From positions 1 to 64,000 of the forward strand of contig CAZVCC010000010.1 in NCBI GenBank assembly GCA_964626015.1: a stretch of 64,000 nt of DNA, given 5' to 3'. The number at the start of each line of letters is the position of its first letter. Positions within the stretch are counted from its first letter, which is position 1. Of this stretch, positions 1 to 7,751 are shown in pieces. The DNA is from CAIKZJ01 sp964626015. GTDB taxonomy: Bacteria > Bacteroidota > Ignavibacteria > Tepidaquicellales > Tepidaquicellaceae. The notes beneath the pieces are model-generated. The model was given only the letters and a program-made list of their open reading frames with translations, was not told the DNA's origin and made no database searches. Made by a program: the position numbers and the translations under genes.

Positions 1-2
1 CA

Positions 3-284
3 CGTATTGAAGAAGCAAGGGCTGAAAAAGGTGATTACACCGAAACACAGGCAGCCGTTGACCTTGGTGCATGCCTGCATAAGCAATCTATAGATTTCAC
101 AAAAGAGCTTTCTTACTACGACAGGAAATCTATTCACAACCTGAAATATTACACATGGGTTGAACAGCAGGGAAAATCAGTCGAAGAGCTTAATGCACAA
201 TGGAATCCTGATTACTGGACTGAACTGTTTGAAAACGAAGTCGAATACTTCGATAAAATGATAGAAGAATTTAATAATTTATAG
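3..284 (+). CDS. C-terminal fragment, possible PLP-dependent (cysteine synthase-like) enzyme
   Basis: An open frame enters from the left edge and stops with TAG at 282-284, giving the last 93 residues of a larger protein. The fragment is hydrophilic and mostly helical in character, with a conspicuous stretch YYTWVEQQGKSVEEL and an acidic C-terminus. The YTWVEQQG stretch resembles, from memory, the tail of cysteine synthase-like pyridoxal-phosphate enzymes; no catalytic residue lies in the visible part, so this is only a suggestion. The next gene starts 3 bp after the stop, so the two are probably cotranscribed. Confidence 0.45.
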   Translation, partial: RIEEARAEKGDYTETQAAVDLGACLHKQSIDFTKELSYYDRKSIHNLKYYTWVEQQGKSVEELNAQWNPDYWTELFENEVEYFDKMIEEFNNL

Positions 285-287
285 CAT

Positions 288-848
288 TTGCATAATATAT
301 CAGCAGTAATACTCGCAGCCGGCAGCGGAACACGAATCGGTGTTCCAAAGCTAAAACTTACACACAGAAGCGAGTTCTTTGTAAACATAATTTTGAAATG
401 TCTCAAATCCGGAGGCATTAATGACGTTGTTTGTATCATTAGAAAAGATGAAGAAGAATGGTTTAAGCAAAACGCATTATCGGTTCAGTACCTTATTAAC
501 GACAACCCCGAAACAGGAATGATACATTCTGTATATCTTGGTATAAATCATTTCAAAGGATTAAAAGGAGTAATTGTATTCCCTGTTGACCATCCTTTCG
601 TAAAGACGGAAACGATTACAAAATTAAAAAATGAATTTGAGGAGAATAATGAGTCAATTGTTAAACCGCTCTATGATGGGGTTTCAGGACACCCGATTAT
701 TATTCCAAAACGGTTATTCGGATTTATAAACGGTAGTGATAACTTAAATTTAGTAATACAAAAATCAGGATTGCGAGTACTTGAGGTGATTGTTAACGAC
801 AAAGGAATTCTTAAGAATATAAACTACAAAGAAGATTTAGATAAATAA
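288..848 (+). CDS. MobA/MocA-like nucleotidyltransferase (NTP_transf_3)
   Basis: The 186-residue protein opens with the nucleotide-binding signature LAAGSGTRIGVPK (residues 9-21) of the GT-A-fold nucleotidyltransferases. It also has VFPVDHPF with the likely metal-binding Asp at 101, and GHP at 134-136 as in molybdenum-cofactor cytidylyltransferases of the MocA type. The family moves a nucleotide from CTP or GTP onto a phosphate acceptor; the acceptor here cannot be told from sequence. The start is a TTG 3 bp after the upstream stop, so translation is probably coupled to the truncated gene. No molybdoenzyme genes are nearby, so a role in molybdenum cofactor synthesis is not supported by context; a sugar or other small-molecule nucleotidyltransferase is possible. 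Confidence 0.75.
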   Translation: MHNISAVILAAGSGTRIGVPKLKLTHRSEFFVNIILKCLKSGGINDVVCIIRKDEEEWFKQNALSVQYLINDNPETGMIHSVYLGINHFKGLKGVIVFPVDHPFVKTETITKLKNEFEENNESIVKPLYDGVSGHPIIIPKRLFGFINGSDNLNLVIQKSGLRVLEVIVNDKGILKNINYKEDLDK

Positions 849-1292
849 AGTAAAGTGTTTTCTTTAATACTCTCTAACCCCAAAAAAGTTTTCTCTGTGT
901 TACTATGTTTGAAAACTGTGTAATAAAAACAAACTTTTATAAAAGAAAAGAGTTTAATGGTTTTCTTTGCGTCCGACGTCTACCCCGAGACCTCGGGGCC
1001 TTCTTTGCGACCCTAGCTTTAAAAATTTATTAAAACAACAATATAATATGTTTTCTTTGCGATCTCTGCGACCTTTGCGGTAAAATTTGTTTAATGCTCT
1101 TTTTTGTTTGTAGCCATTGGCTACGCCGTGTTCTCCAATATTTTCTCAGTGTGCTATGTGAACCAACTTGTCACCAACTTAAATGAATCACGGTATTAAA
1201 GACGCTTAAGGCGGATAAAAAGCAGTAAAATGATAGTGAGCAATTTTTCTATTACTATAAAATTAAATTTGCTATTTTATAAAAACATTATT
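849..1292. repeat. Intergenic stretch with 9-mer repeats and a nested palindrome
   Basis: No gene seen. Three consecutive 9-mers of the form YCTYTGYGN occupy 1054-1080 and are followed by TAAAA. Related degenerate copies lie near 961-972 and 1143-1163. A perfect GC-rich inverted repeat (CCCCGA at 983-988 with TCGGGG at 993-998) interrupts the copy near 970-1010. The same 9-mer architecture recurs at 26315-26369, 62215-62510 and 63825-64000. Confidence 0.7.
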
Positions 1293-1460
1293 ATGGTTAC
1301 AATAATTAAAAAAGGATATAGTCTTTCAAAAATCAGAAAGGCATTAAGAAATACAGAAAAGAGCAAAAAACTTTTTGATGCGTCAAAATATTGCGGTGTT
1401 ATAAAAATCAAGGAAGATGGCTTGAAAGTTCAAAAGAAGCTGAGAGATGAATGGAAATAG
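1293..1460 (+). CDS. VapB-like antitoxin, short
   Basis: A small basic protein of 55 residues from ATG 1293. The frame is open further upstream to 1230, but that part is hydrophobic and AT-rich like the intergenic sequence, so the inner start is preferred. The sequence MVTIIKKGYSLSKIRKAL followed by KKLFDASKYCG and KLRDEW at the end resembles the short antitoxins paired with PIN toxins in Bacteroidota. It overlaps the downstream PIN gene by 14 bp, the usual translationally coupled arrangement. By family it would bind and neutralise the toxin and repress the shared promoter. I see no obvious operator palindrome upstream. Confidence 0.65.
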   Translation: MVTIIKKGYSLSKIRKALRNTEKSKKLFDASKYCGVIKIKEDGLKVQKKLRDEWK

Positions 1461-1818
1461 ATATTTTGTTGAAACAAATATTTTGATTTATTTATTATCA
1501 GGTGATAATACATTAATCAGTATTCTAAATCAAAAGCAAATTTATATTTCATTCATTACTGAAATCGAACTCCTAAGTTTTGCAGATCTGACAGATAAAG
1601 AAAGAAATAAAATTGTGGCAATGCTAAAAAATTTTATTGTTATGGATATAAATGAAAGTATTAAAGAAACAACTATTCGATACAGAAAAGATTTTAAATT
1701 AAAAACCCCGGATGCAATAATTGCAGCTACAGCTAATTATCTTAACCTTCCTGTGCTTACTGCAGATTATGCTTTCAAATCAATATCTGAATTATCTACA
1801 ATTATATATTCTCATTAA
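1447..1818 (+). CDS. PIN-domain toxin, VapC-like ribonuclease
   Basis: The 123-residue PIN-domain protein is a predicted magnesium-dependent endoribonuclease toxin. The acidic positions can be placed: residue 9 in VETNILIYL, Glu41 in TEIELL, Asp89 in TPDAIIAA and Asp107 in VLTADYAF. The first position is normally Asp (DTNILIYL); here the codon is GAA, so it is Glu. That is a conservative change but could weaken metal binding. The gene overlaps the antitoxin gene by 14 bp. No other PIN gene with its own antitoxin lies in the window. Confidence 0.8.
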   Translation: MNGNRYFVETNILIYLLSGDNTLISILNQKQIYISFITEIELLSFADLTDKERNKIVAMLKNFIVMDINESIKETTIRYRKDFKLKTPDAIIAATANYLNLPVLTADYAFKSISELSTIIYSH

Positions 1819-2193
1819 TATATTCTCTTGCACATTTCCAAAAGGGACGTCATATTTATTAATAATATACTCAACCGTTTGCATCGGGGATGTTCATTAT
1901 TAACGTGAAAACTAAACTCTACAAAGTAACTTCGTTAGGATTTATTCTAAGGAGTATAGTAAAGTTGAGTCCTTTAATAAGTATGTATATTTTATGTTTT
2001 TAATTGATTAGTTTTAAATAACGTTTTCCTCAAAACATTTTAAATAATCACATATGGAATGCCTACGGCATTAACCTGCCGACATGGAATACCTACGCAT
2101 TAACCTACCGTCATGGAATTTTTGATTGCCTCACCTGATAAAGGTTCAATCTGTTATTCATTTTACGATTTTAGTATTATCTTTTTTCGGTGC
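1819..2193. other. Gene-free AT-rich stretch ending in a duplicated segment
   Basis: No gene recognised. The first 200 bp are AT-rich and unremarkable. From about 2025 the sequence is one copy of a roughly 416-bp direct repeat that runs on into the 3' end of the next gene. Inside it, 2051-2130 carries an imperfect tandem of the words ATGGAAT, CCTACG and GCATTAACCT. Confidence 0.6.
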
Positions 2194-2440
2194 TCATCTT
2201 ATAAGCACCATGCTTTTCGTCATGGTAAGCTCACCGCTCTGTAACCTGTAAAAATAGACACCACTCGAAAGTGCCGAGCCGTTAAAATCAACCGTGTATT
2301 TACCTGCTAATTGAAACTCATTCACAAGCGTCTGAACTTCTCTTCCCGTGATATCAAAAATCTTCAAACTAACGAATCCTTGTTTCGGCAAATCAAAATT
2401 AATCTTTGTCATAGGATTAAACGGGTTTGGGTAGTTTTGG
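2025..2440. repeat. Long direct repeat, copy 1 (with 4018-4433)
   Basis: This segment matches 4018-4433 at a constant offset of 1993 bp, with only one mismatch noticed on manual alignment (a T/C at 2428 versus 4421). It covers about 170 bp of non-coding DNA and the whole sorting-domain coding end of the minus-strand gene starting at 2194. The match stops right after the bases encoding QNYPNPFNP. Its left edge is the last 35 bp of the transketolase upstream region, including its ATGGAA. Confidence 0.9.
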
Positions 2441-3681
2441 GATAATGAGTATGAAGATGGGATTTCAATACTGATATTATGTACGAAAACAACGCTGTCG
2501 GGGTTCGTGTAAGAGCGAACGTTTAGAAATACCTGAGGGTGATTGCTGAGACGAAGGTCTCGCCATAAATTTATAAACTTCTTATTTTTCATTACGACAT
2601 CTGTACCTCCTTTTACAACGTTTGGAAGTTGGTTTGATGCTAAGAAATAAGAACCGATAGAATTATCGTTTTTATCTATTCTTAAGTTATACAAATATCC
2701 ACTTGTTCCATTAAAACTTAATAGAAAAATGAGATTTCCATCTTCATCCGAACTTAATTGATAAACATAAAAGTTAGCGTTTATTATTTTGTTGATTCCG
2801 ATTTTATTTCCGTTTGAATCGAATCTCTGGTATTTAATTCTGGCAACACCTGTACTGTAAGGAATTTCTTTAAAACCGACCACAAAATTACCGGATGAAT
2901 CAAATGCAGCTTCAGGATAAGAACGATCATCAATAGGATCAGAACCATTTTCATTAACCTGAACATTATTACCAATTTGTAATCCGTTTCGAGAATACAA
3001 TTGGCAATAGATTGTTTTGGGGAACACGTTTGGAGAACCGCACCAGGCGATTACAAAACTACCATTATTACTGACTGCTATGGACGGAGTACCATAACTG
3101 TTATATTGATTGACTTTTACATTGCTGCCGATTTTAACTCCATTAGAATCAACAATCTGAAAATAAACATTTGGCCGGGCTGAATTGGGAATAGAATAAT
3201 CGAATGTTACTATGAATCTGCCGGAGAAATCTGTACCGATTTTAATTTTTGGGTCAAAACTTTTACTTGAGTCGCTTAATTGAATTTCACCCGAAACAGG
3301 TATGCCATTTTTATCAAATATTTTTAGAACGACTTTACTTCTATAAGGGTTCTCAGTTATACTGTTCCATGCAATTCCAAAAGATCCGTCTTTCCTAACC
3401 GCTACATCGGATGTAGAGGAAAGATCAGGGATTGAGTTGACTACGAAATTATTTCCAACTCTATTAAATGAACTATCGAAAATTTGAGCATATATATTTA
3501 CTTTTGAATCAGCTCTTACTTCCCAAGTTACTACGGTATTTCCTTTGGTGTTTGAGGATACTGAAGAATAATATTTTGGAATTGATAAATTTGTATCCAG
3601 ATTGACTTTTAAATCGTTAACAAGTTGTGCGAAGAGAAGGTTTGGTAGTAATATTGACAGAATTATTATTAAATTTTTCAT
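2194..3681 (-). CDS. T9SS-sorted secreted repeat protein, chimeric paralogue
   Basis: A 495-residue secreted protein. Residues 1-19 form a signal peptide (hydrophobic run ending LLFAQ). The body has recurring strands such as DSNGVKIGSNVKV, SRNGLQIGNNVQV and NNGSFVIAW, suggesting a beta-propeller-like fold. The last 80 residues are a type A T9SS sorting domain (NYPNPFNP...SSGVYFYRLQSGELTMTKSMVLIR region), which directs export across the outer membrane and is normally cleaved. The body matches the gene at 5889-7382 in long blocks, while the sorting domain is identical to that of the gene at 4187-5866, so it is a chimera of its two neighbours. No enzymatic motif seen; function unknown, probably a surface or released protein. 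Confidence 0.85.
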   Translation of the reverse strand: MKNLIIILSILLPNLLFAQLVNDLKVNLDTNLSIPKYYSSVSSNTKGNTVVTWEVRADSKVNIYAQIFDSSFNRVGNNFVVNSIPDLSSTSDVAVRKDGSFGIAWNSITENPYRSKVVLKIFDKNGIPVSGEIQLSDSSKSFDPKIKIGTDFSGRFIVTFDYSIPNSARPNVYFQIVDSNGVKIGSNVKVNQYNSYGTPSIAVSNNGSFVIAWCGSPNVFPKTIYCQLYSRNGLQIGNNVQVNENGSDPIDDRSYPEAAFDSSGNFVVGFKEIPYSTGVARIKYQRFDSNGNKIGINKIINANFYVYQLSSDEDGNLIFLLSFNGTSGYLYNLRIDKNDNSIGSYFLASNQLPNVVKGGTDVVMKNKKFINLWRDLRLSNHPQVFLNVRSYTNPDSVVFVHNISIEIPSSYSLSQNYPNPFNPMTKINFDLPKQGFVSLKIFDITGREVQTLVNEFQLAGKYTVDFNGSALSSGVYFYRLQSGELTMTKSMVLIR

Positions 3682-4052
3682 TTTTGTTTCTTAAATCTGT
3701 CAATAAGTTAGATTTATTTATTTTAATGCGAAATGATAAAAGTTTCTTTCAAAGTTTATAAATTTGATAAGTATTTTATTCTTGCTTTATTGCCCGTGAA
3801 ATTTGATTGAATAACTTTTCTTAATTTGTTATAATGATAATGCATTTTAACTGACTCCTTTCTTATGTTGTTATTTAATTAGTGGTTAAATTATAATAAC
3901 ATTCGTTGAGCCGGTTTTGTTTTATCTTCTCAATTTTTCGTCGTGTACAGAGTCATTCTCTTGTACCTTTTTAATTATGTATTTTTTAAGGATTAAATTA
4001 AGTAAGTTTATATACAATTTCCTCAAAACATTTTAAATAATCACATATGGAA
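3682..4052. repeat. Copy of the transketolase upstream region
   Basis: This matches 7383-7757 with only a few differences near the 5' end of the cargo gene. It includes a sigma70-like promoter and the bases ATGGAA, which are the first two transketolase codons in the other copy. After those bases the sequence switches to the non-coding repeat, so no transketolase follows. The rest of this gene-free stretch, to 4186, is the left part of the 4018-4433 repeat. Confidence 0.9.
3807..3835 (+). promoter_or_regulatory. Duplicated sigma70-like promoter without its gene
   Basis: TTGAAT at 3807-3812, a 17-bp spacer and a perfect TATAAT at 3830-3835, identical to the element upstream of the transketolase. 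In this copy it points into the 3' end of a minus-strand gene, so any transcript would be antisense to 4187-5866. Confidence 0.5.
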
Positions 4053-4433
4053 TGCCTACGGCATTAACCTGCCGACATGGAATACCTACGCATTAACCTA
4101 CCGTCATGGAATTTTTGATTGCCTCACCTGATAAAGGTTCAATCTGTTATTCATTTTACGATTTTAGTATTATCTTTTTTCGGTGCTCATCTTATAAGCA
4201 CCATGCTTTTCGTCATGGTAAGCTCACCGCTCTGTAACCTGTAAAAATAGACACCACTCGAAAGTGCCGAGCCGTTAAAATCAACCGTGTATTTACCTGC
4301 TAATTGAAACTCATTCACAAGCGTCTGAACTTCTCTTCCCGTGATATCAAAAATCTTCAAACTAACGAATCCTTGTTTCGGCAAATCAAAATTAATCTTT
4401 GTCATAGGATTAAACGGGTTCGGGTAGTTTTGG
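4018..4433. repeat. Long direct repeat, copy 2 (with 2025-2440)
   Basis: Near-identical to 2025-2440. It contains the sorting-domain end of the minus-strand gene 4187-5866 plus about 170 bp beyond its stop. The two copies bracket one duplication unit of 1993 bp. Confidence 0.9.
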
Positions 4434-5866
4434 TGCAGAACGTATTTATCAGGGATGTTTTCGTTGATATTCTGTACCCCGACATTTTTGCTGTATTTTA
4501 TTGTAACGAGGTCTACTCCCGTTGCATTTTCAAATGAATTACCGGTCACATAGAGGTTTTGTGCGTTATCTAAGGCAACATAATGAGCATTGTCATAGTC
4601 GTTCGAAGGACCGTTGTACCTGTTGCTCCATATTACATTACCAAGTGTGTCGTAAGAAATAGTGAAATAATCCGTAGCACCGAAATTGCCATAACTTGCA
4701 CCTGTAACATATACGTTGCACTGTCTGTCAATAGTTAGTTTTTCTGGCTCATCGAAATCATTTCCAGGACCGTTATATCTCCTAACCCAGGAAGTATCAC
4801 CGTTTGGTTTATAACGAATTGTAATATAATCTCGGTTGGATACAATGTCGGGACCAATGGTTGAATAACCGGCAACATATATGTAATTATTTTTGTCAAT
4901 ACCGAGGCTTAAGCCGTAATCATTGAAACTTGTACTGTTATTTTGGTATGTTTTTGCCCACTGCAAAACACCGAGGCTATCATATTTTATTGTTATTAAA
5001 GTAGTATTAATATATCCATTATCATAACCAAAACCTGTTACACATATATTGCCAATACTGTCAATAGCCATAGAAAGCGGAATATTAGTTGATGCATTCA
5101 AATCGTATCTTCTTGACCACAAAGAATCACCATCGGGGGAATACTTAATTGTTAAAAAGTCCATTGATGTTGAATATCTGAGGCTACCGCCTGTAATATA
5201 AATATTTCCAGATTTATCAAGAACCATATCAGAAATTGAGTTATCAACATTTTCGCCTCTGCATCGTTTTACCCATTTTTGTGTTCCAATAGAATCATAT
5301 TTAATTAGTAAAAAATCTGACTCAGTATCAGTTAAAGAACTTTGACCACAAACATAAACATTTTTGTAATCATCAACTTTAACAACAACACCAAGGTCAT
5401 TTTTACCAACACCATAATCATAGATGTTAATCCATTTTAAATTTCCCGATGAATCATACTTTATCGTTACACAATCAAAATTGTTACCTGTATTATTGAC
5501 TGAACCTGTTACATATGCATTACCTACATCATCCACTGCTAAAGAAATTAGTTGATCGTTATTGTTGATTGCTCCGTTATAGGTTTTACTCCAAATAGTA
5601 TGTCCAGCGGGAGAAATTTTCATTAAGAAATAATCAGTGTAAGTACCGCTGTTATTAACGTAACCTGCTGCATAGACATTGTTTTGTTTGTCGAAAGCAA
5701 TATTGTTACCATAGTCGGCGCTGTTTGAACCGGTTCCTGTAACTTTTTTTATCCATTCCTGCTGATACTGAGCGGAAAGATTATTGATGATTAAAATATG
5801 GGTAAGCATTACGCTTACCCATACATAAAAATTAATTTTGCTATTTCTTTTATTGTTTGTACTCAT
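4187..5866 (-). CDS. T9SS-sorted SBBP-type beta-propeller protein
   Basis: 559 residues from ATG 5866; an in-frame TTG lies two codons upstream at 5872. An N-terminal hydrophobic segment (VWVSVMLTHILIINNLSAQ) acts as signal peptide. The body is a run of about nine units of roughly 45-50 residues of the form NVYVTGS...DxxTIKYDSSGxxxW, the SBBP (seven-bladed beta-propeller) repeat found in large secreted proteins. The end is a type A T9SS sorting domain, identical to that of the gene at 2194-3681. It lies 22 bp downstream of the next gene (5889-7382) and may be cotranscribed with it. Adhesion or matrix roles are possible, but no binding motif is visible. Confidence 0.85.
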   Translation of the reverse strand: MSTNNKRNSKINFYVWVSVMLTHILIINNLSAQYQQEWIKKVTGTGSNSADYGNNIAFDKQNNVYAAGYVNNSGTYTDYFLMKISPAGHTIWSKTYNGAINNNDQLISLAVDDVGNAYVTGSVNNTGNNFDCVTIKYDSSGNLKWINIYDYGVGKNDLGVVVKVDDYKNVYVCGQSSLTDTESDFLLIKYDSIGTQKWVKRCRGENVDNSISDMVLDKSGNIYITGGSLRYSTSMDFLTIKYSPDGDSLWSRRYDLNASTNIPLSMAIDSIGNICVTGFGYDNGYINTTLITIKYDSLGVLQWAKTYQNNSTSFNDYGLSLGIDKNNYIYVAGYSTIGPDIVSNRDYITIRYKPNGDTSWVRRYNGPGNDFDEPEKLTIDRQCNVYVTGASYGNFGATDYFTISYDTLGNVIWSNRYNGPSNDYDNAHYVALDNAQNLYVTGNSFENATGVDLVTIKYSKNVGVQNINENIPDKYVLHQNYPNPFNPMTKINFDLPKQGFVSLKIFDITGREVQTLVNEFQLAGKYTVDFNGSALSSGVYFYRLQSGELTMTKSMVLIR

Positions 5867-5888
5867 ATTCAAAAATTAAAAATTATAT

Positions 5889-7382
5889 TTATTTAATCAA
5901 CATCATTCGTTTAGTATCCACAAAGTCATTGGATTCTAATCTATAAATATATACTCCCGAAGATAAATGCGAGCCGTTAAACTCAACTGTATATTCACCC
6001 GCTGACTTATATTCATTTACCAGTACATTCACCAATCGTCCCAAAACATCATAAACCGCTAACCTGGTAATACCAGACTTAGCAAGAGAATAACTGATTT
6101 TAGTTTTTGGATTAAACGGGTTTGGATAGTTTTGGGATAATGAGTATGAAGATGGGATTTCAATACTGATATTATGTACGAAAACAACGCTGTCGGGGTT
6201 CGTGTAAGAGCGAACGTTTAAATACATTTGCGGATGACCACCTAAACGGGTGTCCCGCCAAAGATTAATGTATTTTTTGTTGATAAGTACAATATCATTG
6301 CCAGTCTTGGGAATGTTTGGAAATTGGTTAGAGGCTAAGAAATAAGAACCGATAGGATTATCCGCTTTATCTATTCTTAAGTTATACATACCGCTGCCAC
6401 TAACATCGATACTTAAGAGAAAAATAAGGTTTCCTTCATCATCAGAGCTAAATTGATAAACATAAGAGTTACCGTTTATGATTTTATTGATTCCGATTTT
6501 ATTACCGTTTGAATCGAATCTCTGGTATTTAATTCTTGCGACGACTGTACTGTAAGGAATTTCTTTAAAACCGACCACAAAATTACCGGATGAATCAAAT
6601 GCAGCTTCAGGATAAGAACGATCATCAATAGGATCAGAACCATTTTCATTAACCTGAACATTATTACCAATTTGTAATCCGTTTCGAGAATACAATTGGC
6701 AATAGATTGTTTTGGGGAACACGTTTGGAGAACCGCACCAGGCGATTACAAAACTACCATTATTACTGACTGCTATGGACGGAGTACCATAACTGTTATA
6801 TTGATTGACTTTTACATTGCTGCCGATTTTAACTCCATTAGAATCAACAATCTGAAAATAAACATTTGGCCGGGCTGATGTTGGGATAGCGTAATCGAAT
6901 GTTACGATAAATCTGCCAAGTGAGTCTGTACATATAGAATAATTTCCATCATATCCAATAATTATTTCATTTAGTTGTATTTCGGATGATATCGGAATGC
7001 CATTTTTATTATATATTTTCAATAAAATTTTAGATCCATATGGGTTAGATGACAAACCTGTCCAAACTATTCCAAAAGAGCCGTCTTTTCTTACTGAAAC
7101 AAAAGGTTTACCTTCGTAGCCAGAAATAGAGTTTAAACTGAAATTGTCCCCAACTCTATTGAATAAACTATCGAATATTTGAATAAAAATTTTTCTTTCA
7201 CCCATACCATTATTAACTTCCCAAGTTACTACGGTATTTCCTTTGACGTTTGAGGATACTGAAGAATAGTATTTTGCAGTAGTATAAATATTAGTATCCA
7301 GATTCACTTTCATATCATTCACAAGTTGTGCGAAGAGAAGGTTTGGTAGTAATATTGAGAGAATTATTATTAAGTTTTTCAT
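5889..7382 (-). CDS. T9SS-sorted secreted repeat protein, paralogue of 2194-3681
   Basis: A 497-residue secreted protein with the same signal peptide as the gene at 2194 and the same repeat style (RKDGSFGIVW, NNGSFVIAW, DSSGNFVVGF). Two blocks are almost identical in DNA between the two genes: the central 6479-6875 versus 2784-3178, and 6138-6222 versus 2441-2525. The stretches between have diverged to different but alignable sequences. Its sorting domain is a different allele (AKSGITRLAVYDVLGRLV) ending KRMMLIK. It is divergent from the transketolase across 369 bp. Likely surface-exposed or released; function unknown. Confidence 0.85.
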   Translation of the reverse strand: MKNLIIILSILLPNLLFAQLVNDMKVNLDTNIYTTAKYYSSVSSNVKGNTVVTWEVNNGMGERKIFIQIFDSLFNRVGDNFSLNSISGYEGKPFVSVRKDGSFGIVWTGLSSNPYGSKILLKIYNKNGIPISSEIQLNEIIIGYDGNYSICTDSLGRFIVTFDYAIPTSARPNVYFQIVDSNGVKIGSNVKVNQYNSYGTPSIAVSNNGSFVIAWCGSPNVFPKTIYCQLYSRNGLQIGNNVQVNENGSDPIDDRSYPEAAFDSSGNFVVGFKEIPYSTVVARIKYQRFDSNGNKIGINKIINGNSYVYQFSSDDEGNLIFLLSIDVSGSGMYNLRIDKADNPIGSYFLASNQFPNIPKTGNDIVLINKKYINLWRDTRLGGHPQMYLNVRSYTNPDSVVFVHNISIEIPSSYSLSQNYPNPFNPKTKISYSLAKSGITRLAVYDVLGRLVNVLVNEYKSAGEYTVEFNGSHLSSGVYIYRLESNDFVDTKRMMLIK

Positions 7383-7751
7383 TTTTGTTTGTTTCTTAAA
7401 TCTTTTAATAAGTTAGTTTTATTTATTTTAATGCGAAATGATAAAAGTTTCTTTCAAAGTTTATAAATTTGATAAGTATTTTATTCTTGCTTTATTGCCC
7501 GTGAAATTTGATTGAATAACTTTTCTTAATTTGTTATAATGATAATGCATTTTAACTGACTCCTTTCTTATGTTGTTATTTAATTAGTGGTTAAATTATA
7601 ATAACATTCGTTGAGCCGGTTTTGTTTTATCTTCTCAATTTTTCGTCGTGTACAGAGTCATTCTCTTGTACCTTTTTAATTATGTATTTTTTAAGGATTA
7701 AATTAAGTAAGTTTATATACAATTTCCTCAAAACATTTTAAATAATCACAT
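7383..7751. other. Divergent intergenic region, transketolase promoter side
   Basis: The AT-rich 369 bp lies between the minus-strand cargo gene and the plus-strand transketolase. It is duplicated at 3682-4052. It holds the promoter at 7512-7540; a weaker second TTGTTA/TATAAT pair follows about 60 bp further on. No open reading frame of note. Confidence 0.7.
7512..7540 (+). promoter_or_regulatory. Sigma70-like promoter for the transketolase gene
   Basis: TTGAAT at 7512-7517, exactly 17 bp, then TATAAT at 7535-7540. It predicts a 5' leader of about 200 nt before the ATG at 7752. It is preserved unchanged in the copy at 3807-3835. Confidence 0.55.

Noticed and set aside
1230..1292. Upstream extension of the antitoxin
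   Set aside because: Hydrophobic, AT-rich and unlike the antitoxin family; the ATG at 1293 gives the expected length.
2784..3183. Identical small frames inside both cargo paralogues (also 6476-6878)
   Set aside because: They are in other frames or on the other strand of duplicated coding DNA; identity comes from the duplication, not from selection on those frames.
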